The translations under genes were made by a program, and so were the position numbers. Shown piece by piece: positions 33,273 to 42,745 of a stretch of DNA of 64,000 nucleotides (the first letter of the stretch is position 1; each line of letters begins with the position of its first letter). Below the pieces are notes generated by a model. That model worked only from the letters and a program-made list of their open reading frames with translations. It did not search any database and was not told where the DNA came from. The stretch comes from Pseudomonadota bacterium (GTDB taxonomy: Bacteria > Myxococcota_A > Polyangia > Polyangiales > Polyangiaceae): NCBI GenBank assembly GCA_023402175.1, contig JAEXCN010000062.1:1-64000 (forward strand), read 5' to 3'.

Positions 33273-34580
33273 ATGCATCAAACATCGACCGGGAGCCGGA
33301 CCGCTTTCGTTCTGGGGTCCGGGATCGCGGGCCTGTCGTTGGCGGAGATCCTCTCGCGGAATGGGTGGAAGATCACGCTGCTCGACGAGGCGACGGAGCT
33401 CGGAGGCGACGCGTCCCGCTCCACACAGAACTGGCTGCACACCGGTTGGCTCTACGCAGGGCTTCCGAGTGCCTCTGCGATGCAAGGTTGCGCGACGTCG
33501 CTTCGACTCCTGACGAAGACGTATGGGGCCGTCCTTCCAACCGACGTCGTCAACGTCGTGGCGAACGACGAGGGCATCACGTATCCCGCCTCGAGCCGCG
33601 GCTGGTTCTCGCCCGAGCGTGTGCATTATGCGTTCGCCATCTCTACCTACGATCTCTCGCCCCTCCAGAGAATGGGCTGGAAGCACTATCTCGATGCCGT
33701 CATCCTGGGGCGCCTCCGTCGTCTCGGCTACTCGACCGAGGCCGTGCGCGATCTGCCGCAAGGGCTGATCGATCTCATGAATCACTGGGAAGGCGACGAC
33801 TCCGGTCACACGAAGTACCGCCTCATTCGATCGACGGACGCGCGGGTCGACACCAAGCGCGTTCTCTCGTCGCTCCTGAGCATGCTCGGCGAGAAGACGG
33901 AAGTCGTCCTCGGCGCGAATTGCGAGCTCGTCCAGAAGGGAAACAAGACGTCGGTTCGCGTCAACGGTGAGCTCCACACGCCGGATCTGTGCGTCGTGGC
34001 GGCGGGCAAGTCGGTCCCGCAGCTGCTCGCTCAGATCGGCGCGGGAGGGATCGCGGGCGACTTCAAGTCGATCGCGAGTCCCATCGTCGTTCTCCGCCGC
34101 GCGCTCGACCTGCCCAACTTCATTCGGTTCACGCCGAACCTTCCCGAGACGATCAACCACATCAAGTTCGACATCGGCGGCGAGGACGTCTCGACGATCG
34201 GCTCGTACGACTTCCATCCCGTCGACCAGAGGCCGGACATCAGCCCGTTCGTGGAGAAGGTCTGCCGGCGGCTGGCGATCTCGACGAGCGAAGTCGTCGG
34301 AAGCTACTACGGTACGAAGACCGAGCTCACGGGCAAGCTCGCGCGTCGGTACAACCACGCCCTCGACGCAGTGAACGACAACACGTTCTTCGCGATCGCC
34401 GGCAAGTTCTCGCAGTTCCCTCTCCTGGTGAACGAATTCGCCGAGAGGCTCGGCCTGCGGATCGACATCCCGAACGACGAGCGCGGGACCCTCGCAATGC
34501 AAGTCGCACCGAACGCGCCCGAGCGCCTCGCTCACGCTGCGGGCATCGGCGACAAGCGCGGCGCCGGGCGCGCTGCGTAG
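33273..34580 (+). CDS. FAD-dependent oxidoreductase (DAO-like)
   Basis: A 435-residue flavoprotein. The dinucleotide-binding motif VLGSGIAGLSLAEILSRNG is at about 13-31, followed by LLDEATELGGDASRS. Conserved beta segments later include PDLCVVAAGKSVPQL. The overall pattern is of the D-amino-acid-oxidase/glycine-oxidase superfamily; the substrate is not apparent. It starts a rightward series with the DegT aminotransferase, GT2, MurJ and an ATP-grasp protein, which suggests modification of a sugar or amino-sugar precursor. The gap to the next gene is 94 bases. Confidence 0.85.
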   Translation: MHQTSTGSRTAFVLGSGIAGLSLAEILSRNGWKITLLDEATELGGDASRSTQNWLHTGWLYAGLPSASAMQGCATSLRLLTKTYGAVLPTDVVNVVANDEGITYPASSRGWFSPERVHYAFAISTYDLSPLQRMGWKHYLDAVILGRLRRLGYSTEAVRDLPQGLIDLMNHWEGDDSGHTKYRLIRSTDARVDTKRVLSSLLSMLGEKTEVVLGANCELVQKGNKTSVRVNGELHTPDLCVVAAGKSVPQLLAQIGAGGIAGDFKSIASPIVVLRRALDLPNFIRFTPNLPETINHIKFDIGGEDVSTIGSYDFHPVDQRPDISPFVEKVCRRLAISTSEVVGSYYGTKTELTGKLARRYNHALDAVNDNTFFAIAGKFSQFPLLVNEFAERLGLRIDIPNDERGTLAMQVAPNAPERLAHAAGIGDKRGAGRAA

Positions 34581-34674
34581 TAGCCCGCCGCCCCCCGTAA
34601 CTGCTCTCGAACCCCATACACGAACCCGCTCGGTGTTCGTTCGACACGGTTGTTCGCTCACCCTCGAGGTCCAG

Positions 34675-35676
34675 ATGCAAATCGTCACGTTCCCACCCGC
34701 GCTCGTGGATGCCTATCTGAACGACGTTCGGCGTCTGATGGAGACCGGCCAGGTGGCCGAGAGCCACTACTACCGTGACGCGGCGAAGGAATACGTGAAG
34801 GGCCGGTCATCGATCCCGGTGGCCTCCGGGGGCGCAGCGATCTACGTGCTGCTCGCGTACCAGAAGTACGCCCATCAAAAGCGCATAGCGATCGTCCAGT
34901 CGAACACGATGCGTGCGCTCTACACGATACCGTCGCTTCTCGAGATGAAGCCGCTCGTCGTCGATTCGACCTACGAGGACTTCATGGCGATGAGCCCCGA
35001 GGCGCTCGAGCGCGCGCTCGCGGATGGTTCGACGCGCAGGGACGCGGTCGTCGTTTACTCCGTGATCGGCGGCTACCTCGCGCCTTCCTTCAAGCGCATC
35101 GCCGAGATCTGCCGGCGGGCGAAGGTGCCGCTCGTCATCGATGCTGCCCACGGCCACTACCTCGACGGGCTCGTGGCGGAGCCCGATGTCGACATCGCGT
35201 ATTCGTTCTACGCAACGAAGATCCTGCCGACAGGCGAGGGCGGCCTGATCACCACCGCGAGCGACGCGGTGCACACGTGGGCCCGTCGCTTCCTCATGTA
35301 CGACCGCTTCGAAAACCAGATGGAGGTCGGGCTCAACATGCGCGCCGGCGAGCTGACGGCGCTGCTCGTCCACCGGCTCATGACCGACCCGTCCGTCGTG
35401 GACCACTTCCGGACGGCACGCGTGGAGATCGCCAATCGCCTGATCGATCTCTGCCGGAAGCATGGCGTCCGGTTCCTCGATCCGGCGAACGCCGCCGGGT
35501 ACAACGGATACAAGCTCGTCATCCTCGATCCGCACGAGTCCGTGGAGAAGCTCCGTACCGGTCTCACCGAGCACGCGGCGACGTCGGCGGTCTTCGCTAC
35601 CGACGTCCGAGGCGGGCCGACGAAGCTTCCTCACTGGTGTCCTCCCACGTACCCGTCGCTCAGGGGTGCGCGATGA
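34675..35676 (+). CDS. DegT/DnrJ/EryC1/StrS-type aminotransferase
   Basis: A 333-residue PLP enzyme of fold type I. ASGGAAIYVLLAYQKYA near 45-60 forms the cofactor phosphate site, PLVIDAAHGHYLDG near 165-178 carries the PLP Asp, and the Schiff-base Lys lies in SFYATKILPTGEGG near 182-195. Family members aminate nucleotide-linked keto-sugars or cyclitols. GAGGT four bases before the ATG at 34675 sets the start; an ATG-like codon 42 bases upstream adds unconserved residues. Its end overlaps the GT2 gene (ATGA). Confidence 0.88.
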   Translation: MQIVTFPPALVDAYLNDVRRLMETGQVAESHYYRDAAKEYVKGRSSIPVASGGAAIYVLLAYQKYAHQKRIAIVQSNTMRALYTIPSLLEMKPLVVDSTYEDFMAMSPEALERALADGSTRRDAVVVYSVIGGYLAPSFKRIAEICRRAKVPLVIDAAHGHYLDGLVAEPDVDIAYSFYATKILPTGEGGLITTASDAVHTWARRFLMYDRFENQMEVGLNMRAGELTALLVHRLMTDPSVVDHFRTARVEIANRLIDLCRKHGVRFLDPANAAGYNGYKLVILDPHESVEKLRTGLTEHAATSAVFATDVRGGPTKLPHWCPPTYPSLRGAR

Positions 35677-36809
35677 TCGAAGCATCCGTCGTCGTCGCGA
35701 CGTACAACCGAAGCGAAGCGCTGGCGCGCCTGCTCGGCACGCTCGCGAAGCAGAACGTGCCGCGCGATCTGTTCGAGGTCGTGGTGGTCGACGACGGCTC
35801 GCGCGAGGACGCGAGGCCTGTCGCCGCCCGGTTCACGAGCTCGCTCCAGATCGCCGCCATCCGGCAGAAGAACAGCGGCGTGGCGGTCGCCCGCGAGCGC
35901 GGAGTTCACGAAGCGCGCGGGCGCATCGTCATCTTCCTCGACGACGACATGCGCGTCCCGAGGAGCTTCGTCGCCGAGCACATCGCGGCGCACGCGGGAT
36001 ACGACGATCGCGTCGTCATGGGTGAGCTCCTCGCGGACGAGAAGCTCGCGGAGATGCCGCTCTTCGAACGCCTTCATGCCTATCAGCTCGAGAAGGCCGC
36101 TCGGCGGTACGCCGCCAGCGGGACGTTCGCCGGGCAAGAGGTCTACACTGCGAACCTGTCGCTCCCGCGAGAGCTGTTCCTTCGTGTCGGCGGCTTCGAT
36201 CCGGCGTTCTTCATCGAGGACGTGGAGCTCGGCGTCCGGCTCGAGCGTGCTGGAGCAGCGCTCGTCTTCTCGCGCAAGGCGCCTGCCGTCCACGCCTCCG
36301 ACCATACGAAGCTCCACAAGTGGCTCGACCGCTGCCACCTCGAGGGCCGCGATTGGGTCCGCCTCGCGCGCAAACACCCGTCGGTCCTCGGGGCGAGCCC
36401 GTGGAGCTTCTTCAGGAACGCGAATCCGTTCTCGCGGCCGTTGTTCGCTGCAGCGGTGGTTGCTCCGGCGGCGGCGCCGGCGCTCGCTCGCACCATCTTC
36501 AGTGGCGCGCTCGGAGCCGATGCGCTCGGAGCCGACCGTGCCGTTGCTGCGTTGATGACGCTGGTCTACGGCGTGCAGTACTACGGCGGCGTACGCAAGG
36601 AGACCGGTTCGCTCCGCGACGCGCTCCGTGCGTATCGTGCGTACGTCCGACAGCTGGACTCCGAGCGTGCAGCAGCGAAGCGTCGCAAGGCCGATGTCGA
36701 CGGGTACGACGACGACCGACCCTCGGGTGACAGATTGCGCGGTCCCGAGTCGCGGGCTGCCAAGATGGGGGTCGTGCTCGGCCATCTGTCGAGGAACGCT
36801 CCTGCGTGA
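35673..36809 (+). CDS. Family 2 glycosyltransferase
   Basis: A 378-residue GT-A enzyme: MIEASVVVATYNRSEALARL, then VVVVDDGSRED, a DDDM metal-binding triad near 90 (IFLDDDMRVP), and FIEDVELGVRLERAG near 185 as the ED(xx)LG acceptor motif. A hydrophobic region near 255-300 could be a membrane contact. It uses a nucleotide-sugar donor to build a glycan. It overlaps the aminotransferase gene by four bases and MurJ by four, so the three are co-translated. The substrate is not readable from sequence. Confidence 0.9.
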   Translation: MIEASVVVATYNRSEALARLLGTLAKQNVPRDLFEVVVVDDGSREDARPVAARFTSSLQIAAIRQKNSGVAVARERGVHEARGRIVIFLDDDMRVPRSFVAEHIAAHAGYDDRVVMGELLADEKLAEMPLFERLHAYQLEKAARRYAASGTFAGQEVYTANLSLPRELFLRVGGFDPAFFIEDVELGVRLERAGAALVFSRKAPAVHASDHTKLHKWLDRCHLEGRDWVRLARKHPSVLGASPWSFFRNANPFSRPLFAAAVVAPAAAPALARTIFSGALGADALGADRAVAALMTLVYGVQYYGGVRKETGSLRDALRAYRAYVRQLDSERAAAKRRKADVDGYDDDRPSGDRLRGPESRAAKMGVVLGHLSRNAPA

Positions 36810-38419
36810 CGGGCAGGGGAGTGCGCGTGGCACAAGACGACGAACGAGCTCTTCTCGTCTCCCGCGCCGGCGTCGTCGGCGCGGGGACGCTCCTTTCCCG
36901 CGTCCTCGGCCTCGGCCGGGACGCGACGATCGCGGCTCTCTTCGACCGCGCGCAGACCGACGCGTTCTGGATCGCGTTCACGATCCCGACCGCTCTCAGG
37001 CAGCTCTTCGCCGAAGGCGCCGCCACCAGCGCAGTGGTCCCGATCCTCACGGGTAAGCTCGCGACGGAAGGGGAAGAGGCTGCGAAGTCGTTCTTCGCGC
37101 GAGCGCGCGCGGTGTCCCTCCTCGCGCTCCTCGTCGTCACGCTTCTCGGTGTCGCGTTCGCCGAGCCGCTGACGGAGATGTTCGCCGCGGGCTTCCACAC
37201 GATCCCGGGACAGTTCGAACGGACACGTGAGCTGACCCGCGTCGTCTTTCCGTACGTGTTCTTCATGGGAACGGCGGCGATGGGGACCGCCGCGCTGAAC
37301 GCGAAACGCCGGTTCGCCGTCGCGGCCTTCGCGCCCGGTCTCCTCAACGTGGCAATCATCGCGCTCGCGATCGTGCTCCGAGTCCCGCTGGCGGCGCGTG
37401 GAATCGACACCGTGACAGCGCTCGGCGTCGGAGTCCTCGTGGGAGGCGCGCTCCAGGTGCTCGCGCAACTGCCGTCCCTGCGCGAGCTCGGATTCCTCGG
37501 GCGACCAATCCTCGATCTCCGCGACCCTGCCGTCCGCGACATGCTCCGGCGGATCCTGCCGATGACGTTCGGGATCGGTGTGTACTACATCGATCTCGTC
37601 GTCTCGCGCCGCTTCCTCTCGGACCTCGGAGAGGGCGCGCAGAGCTACTTCTCCTGGGCGATGCGCGTCTGCGACTTCCCGCAGGGCATCTTCGTGATGG
37701 CGATCTCGACGGCGGCGCTGCCGTCACTCTCGGCCTTTGCGGCGAAGGGAGATCTCGACGGGCTCGCGCGGACCTACGCGCATGGCATGCGCCTCTCGAT
37801 GTTCGTCGCCATCCCGGCGAGCGTCGCGCTGGTCGTACTTGGCGAGCCGCTCGTCGTGCTCCTCTTCCAGCGCGGAGAGTTCGACGCGCACGCCGCACAC
37901 GAGACGGCGCGGTCTCTCGCATGGCAAGGAGGCGCCATCTTCACGGTTGCGGCCGTGCGCCAGCTCGTTCCGACACTCTACGCACTGAGCGACACGCGCA
38001 CGCCCGTGATCGTCAGCGTGATCGACAGCATCGCGTTCATCGCGATCGCCGTCGGCCTGCGTCGCCCCTTCGGGCATGTCGGTGTGAGCATGGCGATCGG
38101 CGGGTCGACCGCGCTCCAGATGGTGCTTCTCTTCATCGCGCTCCGCCGGCGTCTCGGGACGATTCGTGCGCGCGAGATCGGCGGCGCCTCGCTCGCGATC
38201 TCCGGCGCGTCGGCGATCGCCGCGATCGGCGCGTACGTATCCGCGCGTGCCATGAGCGGCATCGCGCCGTCGGGCATGATCGGACGCGCGCTCCCGGGGC
38301 TCGCCGGCGGCATCGTGTTCCTCGTGCTCTACGTCGTCGCGCTCCGGGCGATCGGTAGTCGCGAGCTCGACGAGCTGACCGCATCGGTGAAGCGACGTTT
38401 CGCCCGCTCCCCGGCCTGA
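36806..38419 (+). CDS. murJ: MurJ-type lipid-linked oligosaccharide flippase (MviN family)
   Basis: A 537-residue integral membrane protein with about 14 hydrophobic segments. The MurJ landmarks are VLGLGRDATIAALFDRAQTD near the N-terminus, FAEGAATSAVVPIL, and SMAIG in the C-terminal half. MurJ flips lipid II; MviN-family paralogues in glycan loci can flip other lipid-linked sugars. The GTG at 36806 overlaps the GT2 stop (GTGA); GTG at 36827 with GGGAG is an alternative that shortens the protein by seven residues. Being in a glycan-type operon, it may be a dedicated flippase instead of the essential MurJ. Confidence 0.9.
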   Translation: MTGRGVRVAQDDERALLVSRAGVVGAGTLLSRVLGLGRDATIAALFDRAQTDAFWIAFTIPTALRQLFAEGAATSAVVPILTGKLATEGEEAAKSFFARARAVSLLALLVVTLLGVAFAEPLTEMFAAGFHTIPGQFERTRELTRVVFPYVFFMGTAAMGTAALNAKRRFAVAAFAPGLLNVAIIALAIVLRVPLAARGIDTVTALGVGVLVGGALQVLAQLPSLRELGFLGRPILDLRDPAVRDMLRRILPMTFGIGVYYIDLVVSRRFLSDLGEGAQSYFSWAMRVCDFPQGIFVMAISTAALPSLSAFAAKGDLDGLARTYAHGMRLSMFVAIPASVALVVLGEPLVVLLFQRGEFDAHAAHETARSLAWQGGAIFTVAAVRQLVPTLYALSDTRTPVIVSVIDSIAFIAIAVGLRRPFGHVGVSMAIGGSTALQMVLLFIALRRRLGTIRAREIGGASLAISGASAIAAIGAYVSARAMSGIAPSGMIGRALPGLAGGIVFLVLYVVALRAIGSRELDELTASVKRRFARSPA

Positions 38420-38472
38420 GCCCGAGTGCCCTTCACGAGCGCGTCGTCGCGACCTAGGTTGCGCTCGAGCTC

Positions 38473-39732
38473 ATGGGTGTCCTTCTCCTCGGCGCGGATT
38501 ATTACGGCACGCTCGCGGCGGCTCGCTCTTACGGCAAGAACGGGATCCGCGTCGCGATGGCGAACGACGATCTCCGTGCGCGGAGCTTGTACTCACGCCA
38601 CGTCAAGGAGCGGCTGCAGCATCCGCCGCTCTTCGAGCCGTCCGAGCTTCTGCGCTGGCTGCTCGCCTACGGCGCCGCGCAGAAGGGCACGCTGCTCTAC
38701 CCGCCGAACGATCATCTCGCCTGGCTCTTCGCGGTCCATCGCGAGCGGCTCGAGAAAGTCTTCCTCACGTATGCGCCGGGCGAGGAGACGATCCTGCAGC
38801 TCCTCGACAAGAAGCGCCTCCACGACGCATGTGCGAAGGTCGGCATCGACGTCCCCCTGACGCACGTGCTCGGAGAGGCCGGCGTGCGCTCGCCACTCGT
38901 TCGCCGGCTGCGCTGGCCGGTGCTCGTGAAGCCGCGGACGCAAGTGTTCCTCCAGGGTGGCGTCAAAGGATTCCTCGCGCACGACGAGCGTGAGCTCGAA
39001 GGCGCTCTCGAACAATTCCGTCGGCTCATGAAGTTCGGCGCTGCACTTTCGGAGCGACATCCCGAGCTGACCGAACCGATGGTGCAGGAGTACCTGTCCG
39101 CCGCCGAGACGAGCATCTTCAGCGTCGCGGGCTTCGTCACGAGGACCGGCGAGCTCGCTTCCCGCGCGGCGATGAAGGTTCTGCAGCGACCACGCAAGAT
39201 CGGAATCGGCCTCTGCTTCGAAGGCCGCTCGGTGGAAGAGGAGCTGACCGAGAAGCTCGCGGCGCTGTGCAAGCACGTCGGGTACTACGGGTGCTTCGAG
39301 GCGGAGCTCATCGCGGACGGCGACCGGCGCCTCCTCATCGACTTCAATCCGCGCTTCTACAGCCAGATGGGCTTCGAGATCGCCCGCGGTCTCCCGCTTC
39401 CGATGCTCGTCTGGCATGCGGCGCGCGGCGAGGAGGACCGCGTTCGCGAGGAGCTCGCGCGTGCGCGCGCGTGGAAGCGTACGGGCCGAGAGGTCTACTG
39501 CCACAAGACGATGCTCGACCTGCTGCTCACGCTCCAGGGGCTCTCGGGGAAGATGTCGCGCGAGGACGTGAAGCGCTGGCGGAAGTGGTACACGGACCAT
39601 CGAAGCGCGGCGACCGACGCGGTGCGCGACCCGGAGGACCTCATGCCCGCCGTGGTCGACACCGCGCAGTGGGCCGCGCACTTCGTGAAGCATCCGCGGA
39701 GCTTCGTTAGGAGCTTCGTCTTCAACGCGTGA
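38473..39732 (+). CDS. ATP-grasp family protein (third in window)
   Basis: A 419-residue protein: N-terminal Rossmann-like VLLLGADYYGTLAAARSYGK, then LVKPRTQVFLQGGVKGFLA near 155-175 (nucleotide loop), VQEYLSAAETSIF near 208 and LLIDFNPRFYSQMGF near 290, which supplies the metal-binding Asn. It is a carboxylate-amine ligase fold of the carbamoyl-phosphate-synthase-like type. It follows murJ by 53 bases and probably adds an amino-acyl or peptide group to the product of the operon (inference). It ends 27 bases from the convergent lipoprotein gene. Confidence 0.85.
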   Translation: MGVLLLGADYYGTLAAARSYGKNGIRVAMANDDLRARSLYSRHVKERLQHPPLFEPSELLRWLLAYGAAQKGTLLYPPNDHLAWLFAVHRERLEKVFLTYAPGEETILQLLDKKRLHDACAKVGIDVPLTHVLGEAGVRSPLVRRLRWPVLVKPRTQVFLQGGVKGFLAHDERELEGALEQFRRLMKFGAALSERHPELTEPMVQEYLSAAETSIFSVAGFVTRTGELASRAAMKVLQRPRKIGIGLCFEGRSVEEELTEKLAALCKHVGYYGCFEAELIADGDRRLLIDFNPRFYSQMGFEIARGLPLPMLVWHAARGEEDRVREELARARAWKRTGREVYCHKTMLDLLLTLQGLSGKMSREDVKRWRKWYTDHRSAATDAVRDPEDLMPAVVDTAQWAAHFVKHPRSFVRSFVFNA

Positions 39733-39759
39733 GCACGCGCCTCGCTGCAAGACGCTCCC

Positions 39760-41394
39760 TCAACGGAAGCGCATGCAGCGGCCACCTGCGTATGCCGCCT
39801 TCGCTTCGGGGCGCTGGATGCGCAGCTTGTCCTCGCCCTTCATCATCGTCACGTTGAGGATCGACCGCGAGCTGCCGTAGCCGAGCCCGCGATACTTGAG
39901 CGCGAACTTCCCGGTGAACTTCGCGCCCGCCATGTCGAGCGCCGCCTCGTTGAGGTTGCCGTTGAGATCCAGCCATCCTTCGCTTCCCGCCACGAGACGG
40001 ACGATGTCGGCCTGTCCTCCTTTCGCTTCGTCCGCGAGGCTCGCACGGCCGGGAGCGGAGACTTGCCACGACTTGTCGTGAGTGACCTGGCCGAGGTCCG
40101 GATAGTGATAGTTGTGGATGTTGAGGATGCTTCCAGGAACCGGGAGCGTGTCGCCCGCGTCGAAGGTGGCGTTGACGAGCGCGACGGCCGCGCACCGTCC
40201 TCCGGTCTGCACGGTCCTGTCGAAAATGTTGCCGAGCAGGTCGCCGTGGTTGTCGTACTGCGTGCCGCAGCCGGAGATGTTCCCGAGCGATGCCGGCGTA
40301 TCGGTCACGTAGTCGAGGACCTCGTCGGTCGCGAGCTGTCCGCCGTCCCACGCGCAGAACGCCGCGAGCATCGCATTGGTGATGCAGTTCATCGACTTCA
40401 CGTCGAGCAGGTCCTTCGCCGGGATCTTCTCGCCGCCGTACCCGATGCCGTCGGCGCGAGGAAGCTCGCCGTCACGCGAGAGAATGTCCGCGGGATACCA
40501 GTACGTCGGGAATCCCCACGCGTCGTCGAACGTCCCGCAGTTGTTCCCGTGCAGGTCGACGAAGACCGTCGCGCCGAACTGGTAATTCACCCCGAGGTTG
40601 ATCACCTGATCGTTGTCCGGCGGCAGGATGACACCCGGACCCGGATCTCCGATCCCGTCTTCGACGCGCGGATCGCCGAGGAGGCGGCGGCCGATCGTCT
40701 TCGTACCCCCTTCGTAGTCGGTCGGAAGGAAGTCGTTCCAGGCGTCGTCCCAGATCTGCGGACGGTGCTTCGCAACCCATCCTCTGATGTCGGGCACGCC
40801 GGCGTTCTGTTCTGCGAGCTGCTCGACGAAGGCACGAACGCGCCCCGCCGTGATCTCGTATTTGTCGAGGTAGACCCTCTTGCCGGGATGAGCCGCATCG
40901 GAGAACCCGGTCACCTCCAGGCTCCGGCAGCAGGTCTCGTGCTTTACTCCGGGCTGTCCGACCTCGCCGACGCCGCACGTGTCGCCTCCGAGGTGGACCT
41001 TGCAGCTCGGTGCGGAGACACATTTCCCGGCGTAGCCGCAAGCGACGTCGCAGTCGTTGTCGACGCGGCAGCTCTTGCCCTCGGTGCATTTGACGCCGCT
41101 CGCGCCCCCGCAGTCGACGTCGGTTTCATCGCCGTCTTTCGTGCCGTTGATTCCTGCTTTGGGCTCGTTCGGCGTCGAGGGCGTCGACGCGTCGCAAGAC
41201 TTCGTGCAGCTCCCGCCGCAGTCGACGCCGGTCTCGTCGCCGTCGCGCGCTCCGTTGGAGCAGCTCGGCCGCGTCTCATTGGCGGCCGTAGCTCGATTCG
41301 AGACGTGTGCCGCGTCCGACGAACAACCCGTCGCCGATGCGAGCGTGCAAAGCAGACTCACCGTGCTGGCAGCAGCGACCGTCGTGGATTTCAA
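39760..41394 (-). CDS. Formylglycine-generating-enzyme-like lipoprotein
   Basis: A 544-residue protein. A TTG start (41392-41394) with AGGAG seven bases upstream gives MKSTTVAAASTVSLLCTLAS and a lipobox ATGC; a GTG at 41430 is the alternative. Two DGDET(x)VDCGG Cys modules (about 45-95) and a Cys-rich segment follow. Residues about 150-540 match the SUMF1/FGE-sulfatase fold (VYLDKYEITAGRVRAFVEQL, MNCITNAMLAAFCAWDGGQL, GNLNEAALD, GGRCMRF). FGE-like domains in surface lipoproteins usually lack sulfatase-modifying activity and act as binding scaffolds. The 388 bases upstream (41395-41782) show nothing recognised. Confidence 0.83.
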   Translation of the reverse strand: MKSTTVAAASTVSLLCTLASATGCSSDAAHVSNRATAANETRPSCSNGARDGDETGVDCGGSCTKSCDASTPSTPNEPKAGINGTKDGDETDVDCGGASGVKCTEGKSCRVDNDCDVACGYAGKCVSAPSCKVHLGGDTCGVGEVGQPGVKHETCCRSLEVTGFSDAAHPGKRVYLDKYEITAGRVRAFVEQLAEQNAGVPDIRGWVAKHRPQIWDDAWNDFLPTDYEGGTKTIGRRLLGDPRVEDGIGDPGPGVILPPDNDQVINLGVNYQFGATVFVDLHGNNCGTFDDAWGFPTYWYPADILSRDGELPRADGIGYGGEKIPAKDLLDVKSMNCITNAMLAAFCAWDGGQLATDEVLDYVTDTPASLGNISGCGTQYDNHGDLLGNIFDRTVQTGGRCAAVALVNATFDAGDTLPVPGSILNIHNYHYPDLGQVTHDKSWQVSAPGRASLADEAKGGQADIVRLVAGSEGWLDLNGNLNEAALDMAGAKFTGKFALKYRGLGYGSSRSILNVTMMKGEDKLRIQRPEAKAAYAGGRCMRFR

Positions 41395-41782
41395 AAGACC
41401 TCTCCTGCTCGTCGCGTTGTTCGTGAGCACGGAGCAGCAGCGTGACGAGCCGCGCCGTCGCTCCGCCGACGACGACGCAAGTTCGGTGCACGACGCCATC
41501 CATCGCGCTTCGGCGGCGTCGTCATCGTTCTTGGCGATGGCGAGCACGGATTCCGATGCGATGATCTCCACTTCGGCGGAGCGACATCGCGCTCCTCAAT
41601 TCGCCGGGCGAGCGCGTCGCGTGGCGCCGAGCGCACCGAACGGGGCAGTGCTCGACATGGCGCCGACCTCTACGACACGACCCGGCGACGCACGCCTACG
41701 CCGCATGCGCGACGCGTCCGTCGCAGCGGAATCGATCGCGCTCTCGCGCGACGTCGCCGTCGTCCTCGGCGCCGTGCCGCCT

Positions 41783-42529
41783 TCAGCGGACCAGCACGAA
41801 TCCCTGGACGCCGTCGAGCCTGCCGCCCTGGAGGCAGTTGTCGTAGGCGAGGTCGAAGCCTTTCGCTTGGAGCCCGCGGTGCTGGCCGTCGTCGGGGATG
41901 TCCCGAAGGAAGAAGACATCTGTGAGCGCGGTCTGGCCCGCCCACGCGAGCATGTGCGGAACGCCCGCGCTCGCCGCGCAGTCGCCGAGCACCTTCGTGA
42001 GGATGCCTGTCGACACGGTGTCGCCGACGTGGGCGGTCAGGAAATCAGGGTCGACCGAGAACTTGTATGCGTGCGTCCGATCCTGATCGCCGACGAGCAC
42101 CTCGCTGAACTCGATCCTCGCGCTCTTGACGTCGAGGGAATACGGCTTTGCCTCGTCGTCGACGCTTCCGGTCGCAACGTTCCAGCCGAAGCGCGGGGGT
42201 GGCGTGGCGCCGATGGGCGCGGAGCGCCCGACGAGCGTCCAGCCACCGTCGTCGAGCGTCAGGTCGCAGAAGACCCGGATCGGTGGCGCGCCGCCTGGGC
42301 CGTCGGGGTCGATCTCGTAGACGCCGTCCGCGCCTCGACGTGAGCCGTCACGCTCGAGGAGCGCTTTGCAGCTCGCGGGTGGATCGCTTGCCGGATCGAT
42401 CGCCGAATCACTTCCGGCATCGGCGGCGCCGTTGTCCTCTGCTTCGATGACGGGAGCCGCATCGAACGGCCGGCATGCAACGACCATCGCGAGGACGCAT
42501 GCCGCTCGACGAGACCCCATCGACCCCAT
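41783..42529 (-). CDS. Lipoprotein with fibrinogen-like domain
   Basis: A 248-residue protein with a short lipoprotein signal (lipobox MVVAC near residue 19) and an Asp/Ala-rich linker. A domain then starts SCKALLERDGSRRGADGVYE, followed by VFCDLTLDDGGWTLVGR, the typical beginning of a fibrinogen C-terminal-like (FReD) domain with its CD(x)GGWT block. Myxobacteria encode many such proteins; some bind carbohydrate. The C-terminal disulphide region is partly recognisable (LGDCAASAG, YDNCLQGG). Confidence 0.82.
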   Translation of the reverse strand: MGSMGSRRAACVLAMVVACRPFDAAPVIEAEDNGAADAGSDSAIDPASDPPASCKALLERDGSRRGADGVYEIDPDGPGGAPPIRVFCDLTLDDGGWTLVGRSAPIGATPPPRFGWNVATGSVDDEAKPYSLDVKSARIEFSEVLVGDQDRTHAYKFSVDPDFLTAHVGDTVSTGILTKVLGDCAASAGVPHMLAWAGQTALTDVFFLRDIPDDGQHRGLQAKGFDLAYDNCLQGGRLDGVQGFVLVR

Positions 42530-42569
42530 CCTATCGCGGCTCGCAGATCGCGGTGACTCGTGTGTCGTC

Positions 42570-42626
42570 GCTGGACCGTTGCGCCGTCGCTAGACCGTTG
42601 CGCCGTCGCTAGACCGTAGCGCCGTC
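42570..42626. repeat. Three 19-bp direct repeats
   Basis: Units 42570-42588, 42589-42607 and 42608-42626 are near-identical copies of GCTAGACCGTTGCGCCGTC. They lie in the 487-base non-coding gap (42530-43016) just upstream of the fibrinogen-like gene's start and could be a regulator binding array or simple expansion. Confidence 0.75.
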
Positions 42627-42687
42627 GCGTCAGAAGGATTGAACCGCCAATGCGCAGGCCCTGGTGTCTTGGCGGTTCACATCTCCT

Positions 42688-42745
42688 CTCTCGCGTTTGC
42701 GAAAGCGTCTCTCGCGTTGCGAGAGCTCTCTCGCGTTTGCGAGAG
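42688..42745. repeat. Three tandem CTCTCGC hairpins
   Basis: CTCTCGC-GTT(T)-GCGAGAG stem-loops occur at 42688-42705 (one mismatch), 42709-42725 and 42728-42745, with a period of about 20 bases. Stems are seven base pairs with three- or four-base loops. They lie about 270 bases before the esterase gene. No T-run follows. Confidence 0.75.
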
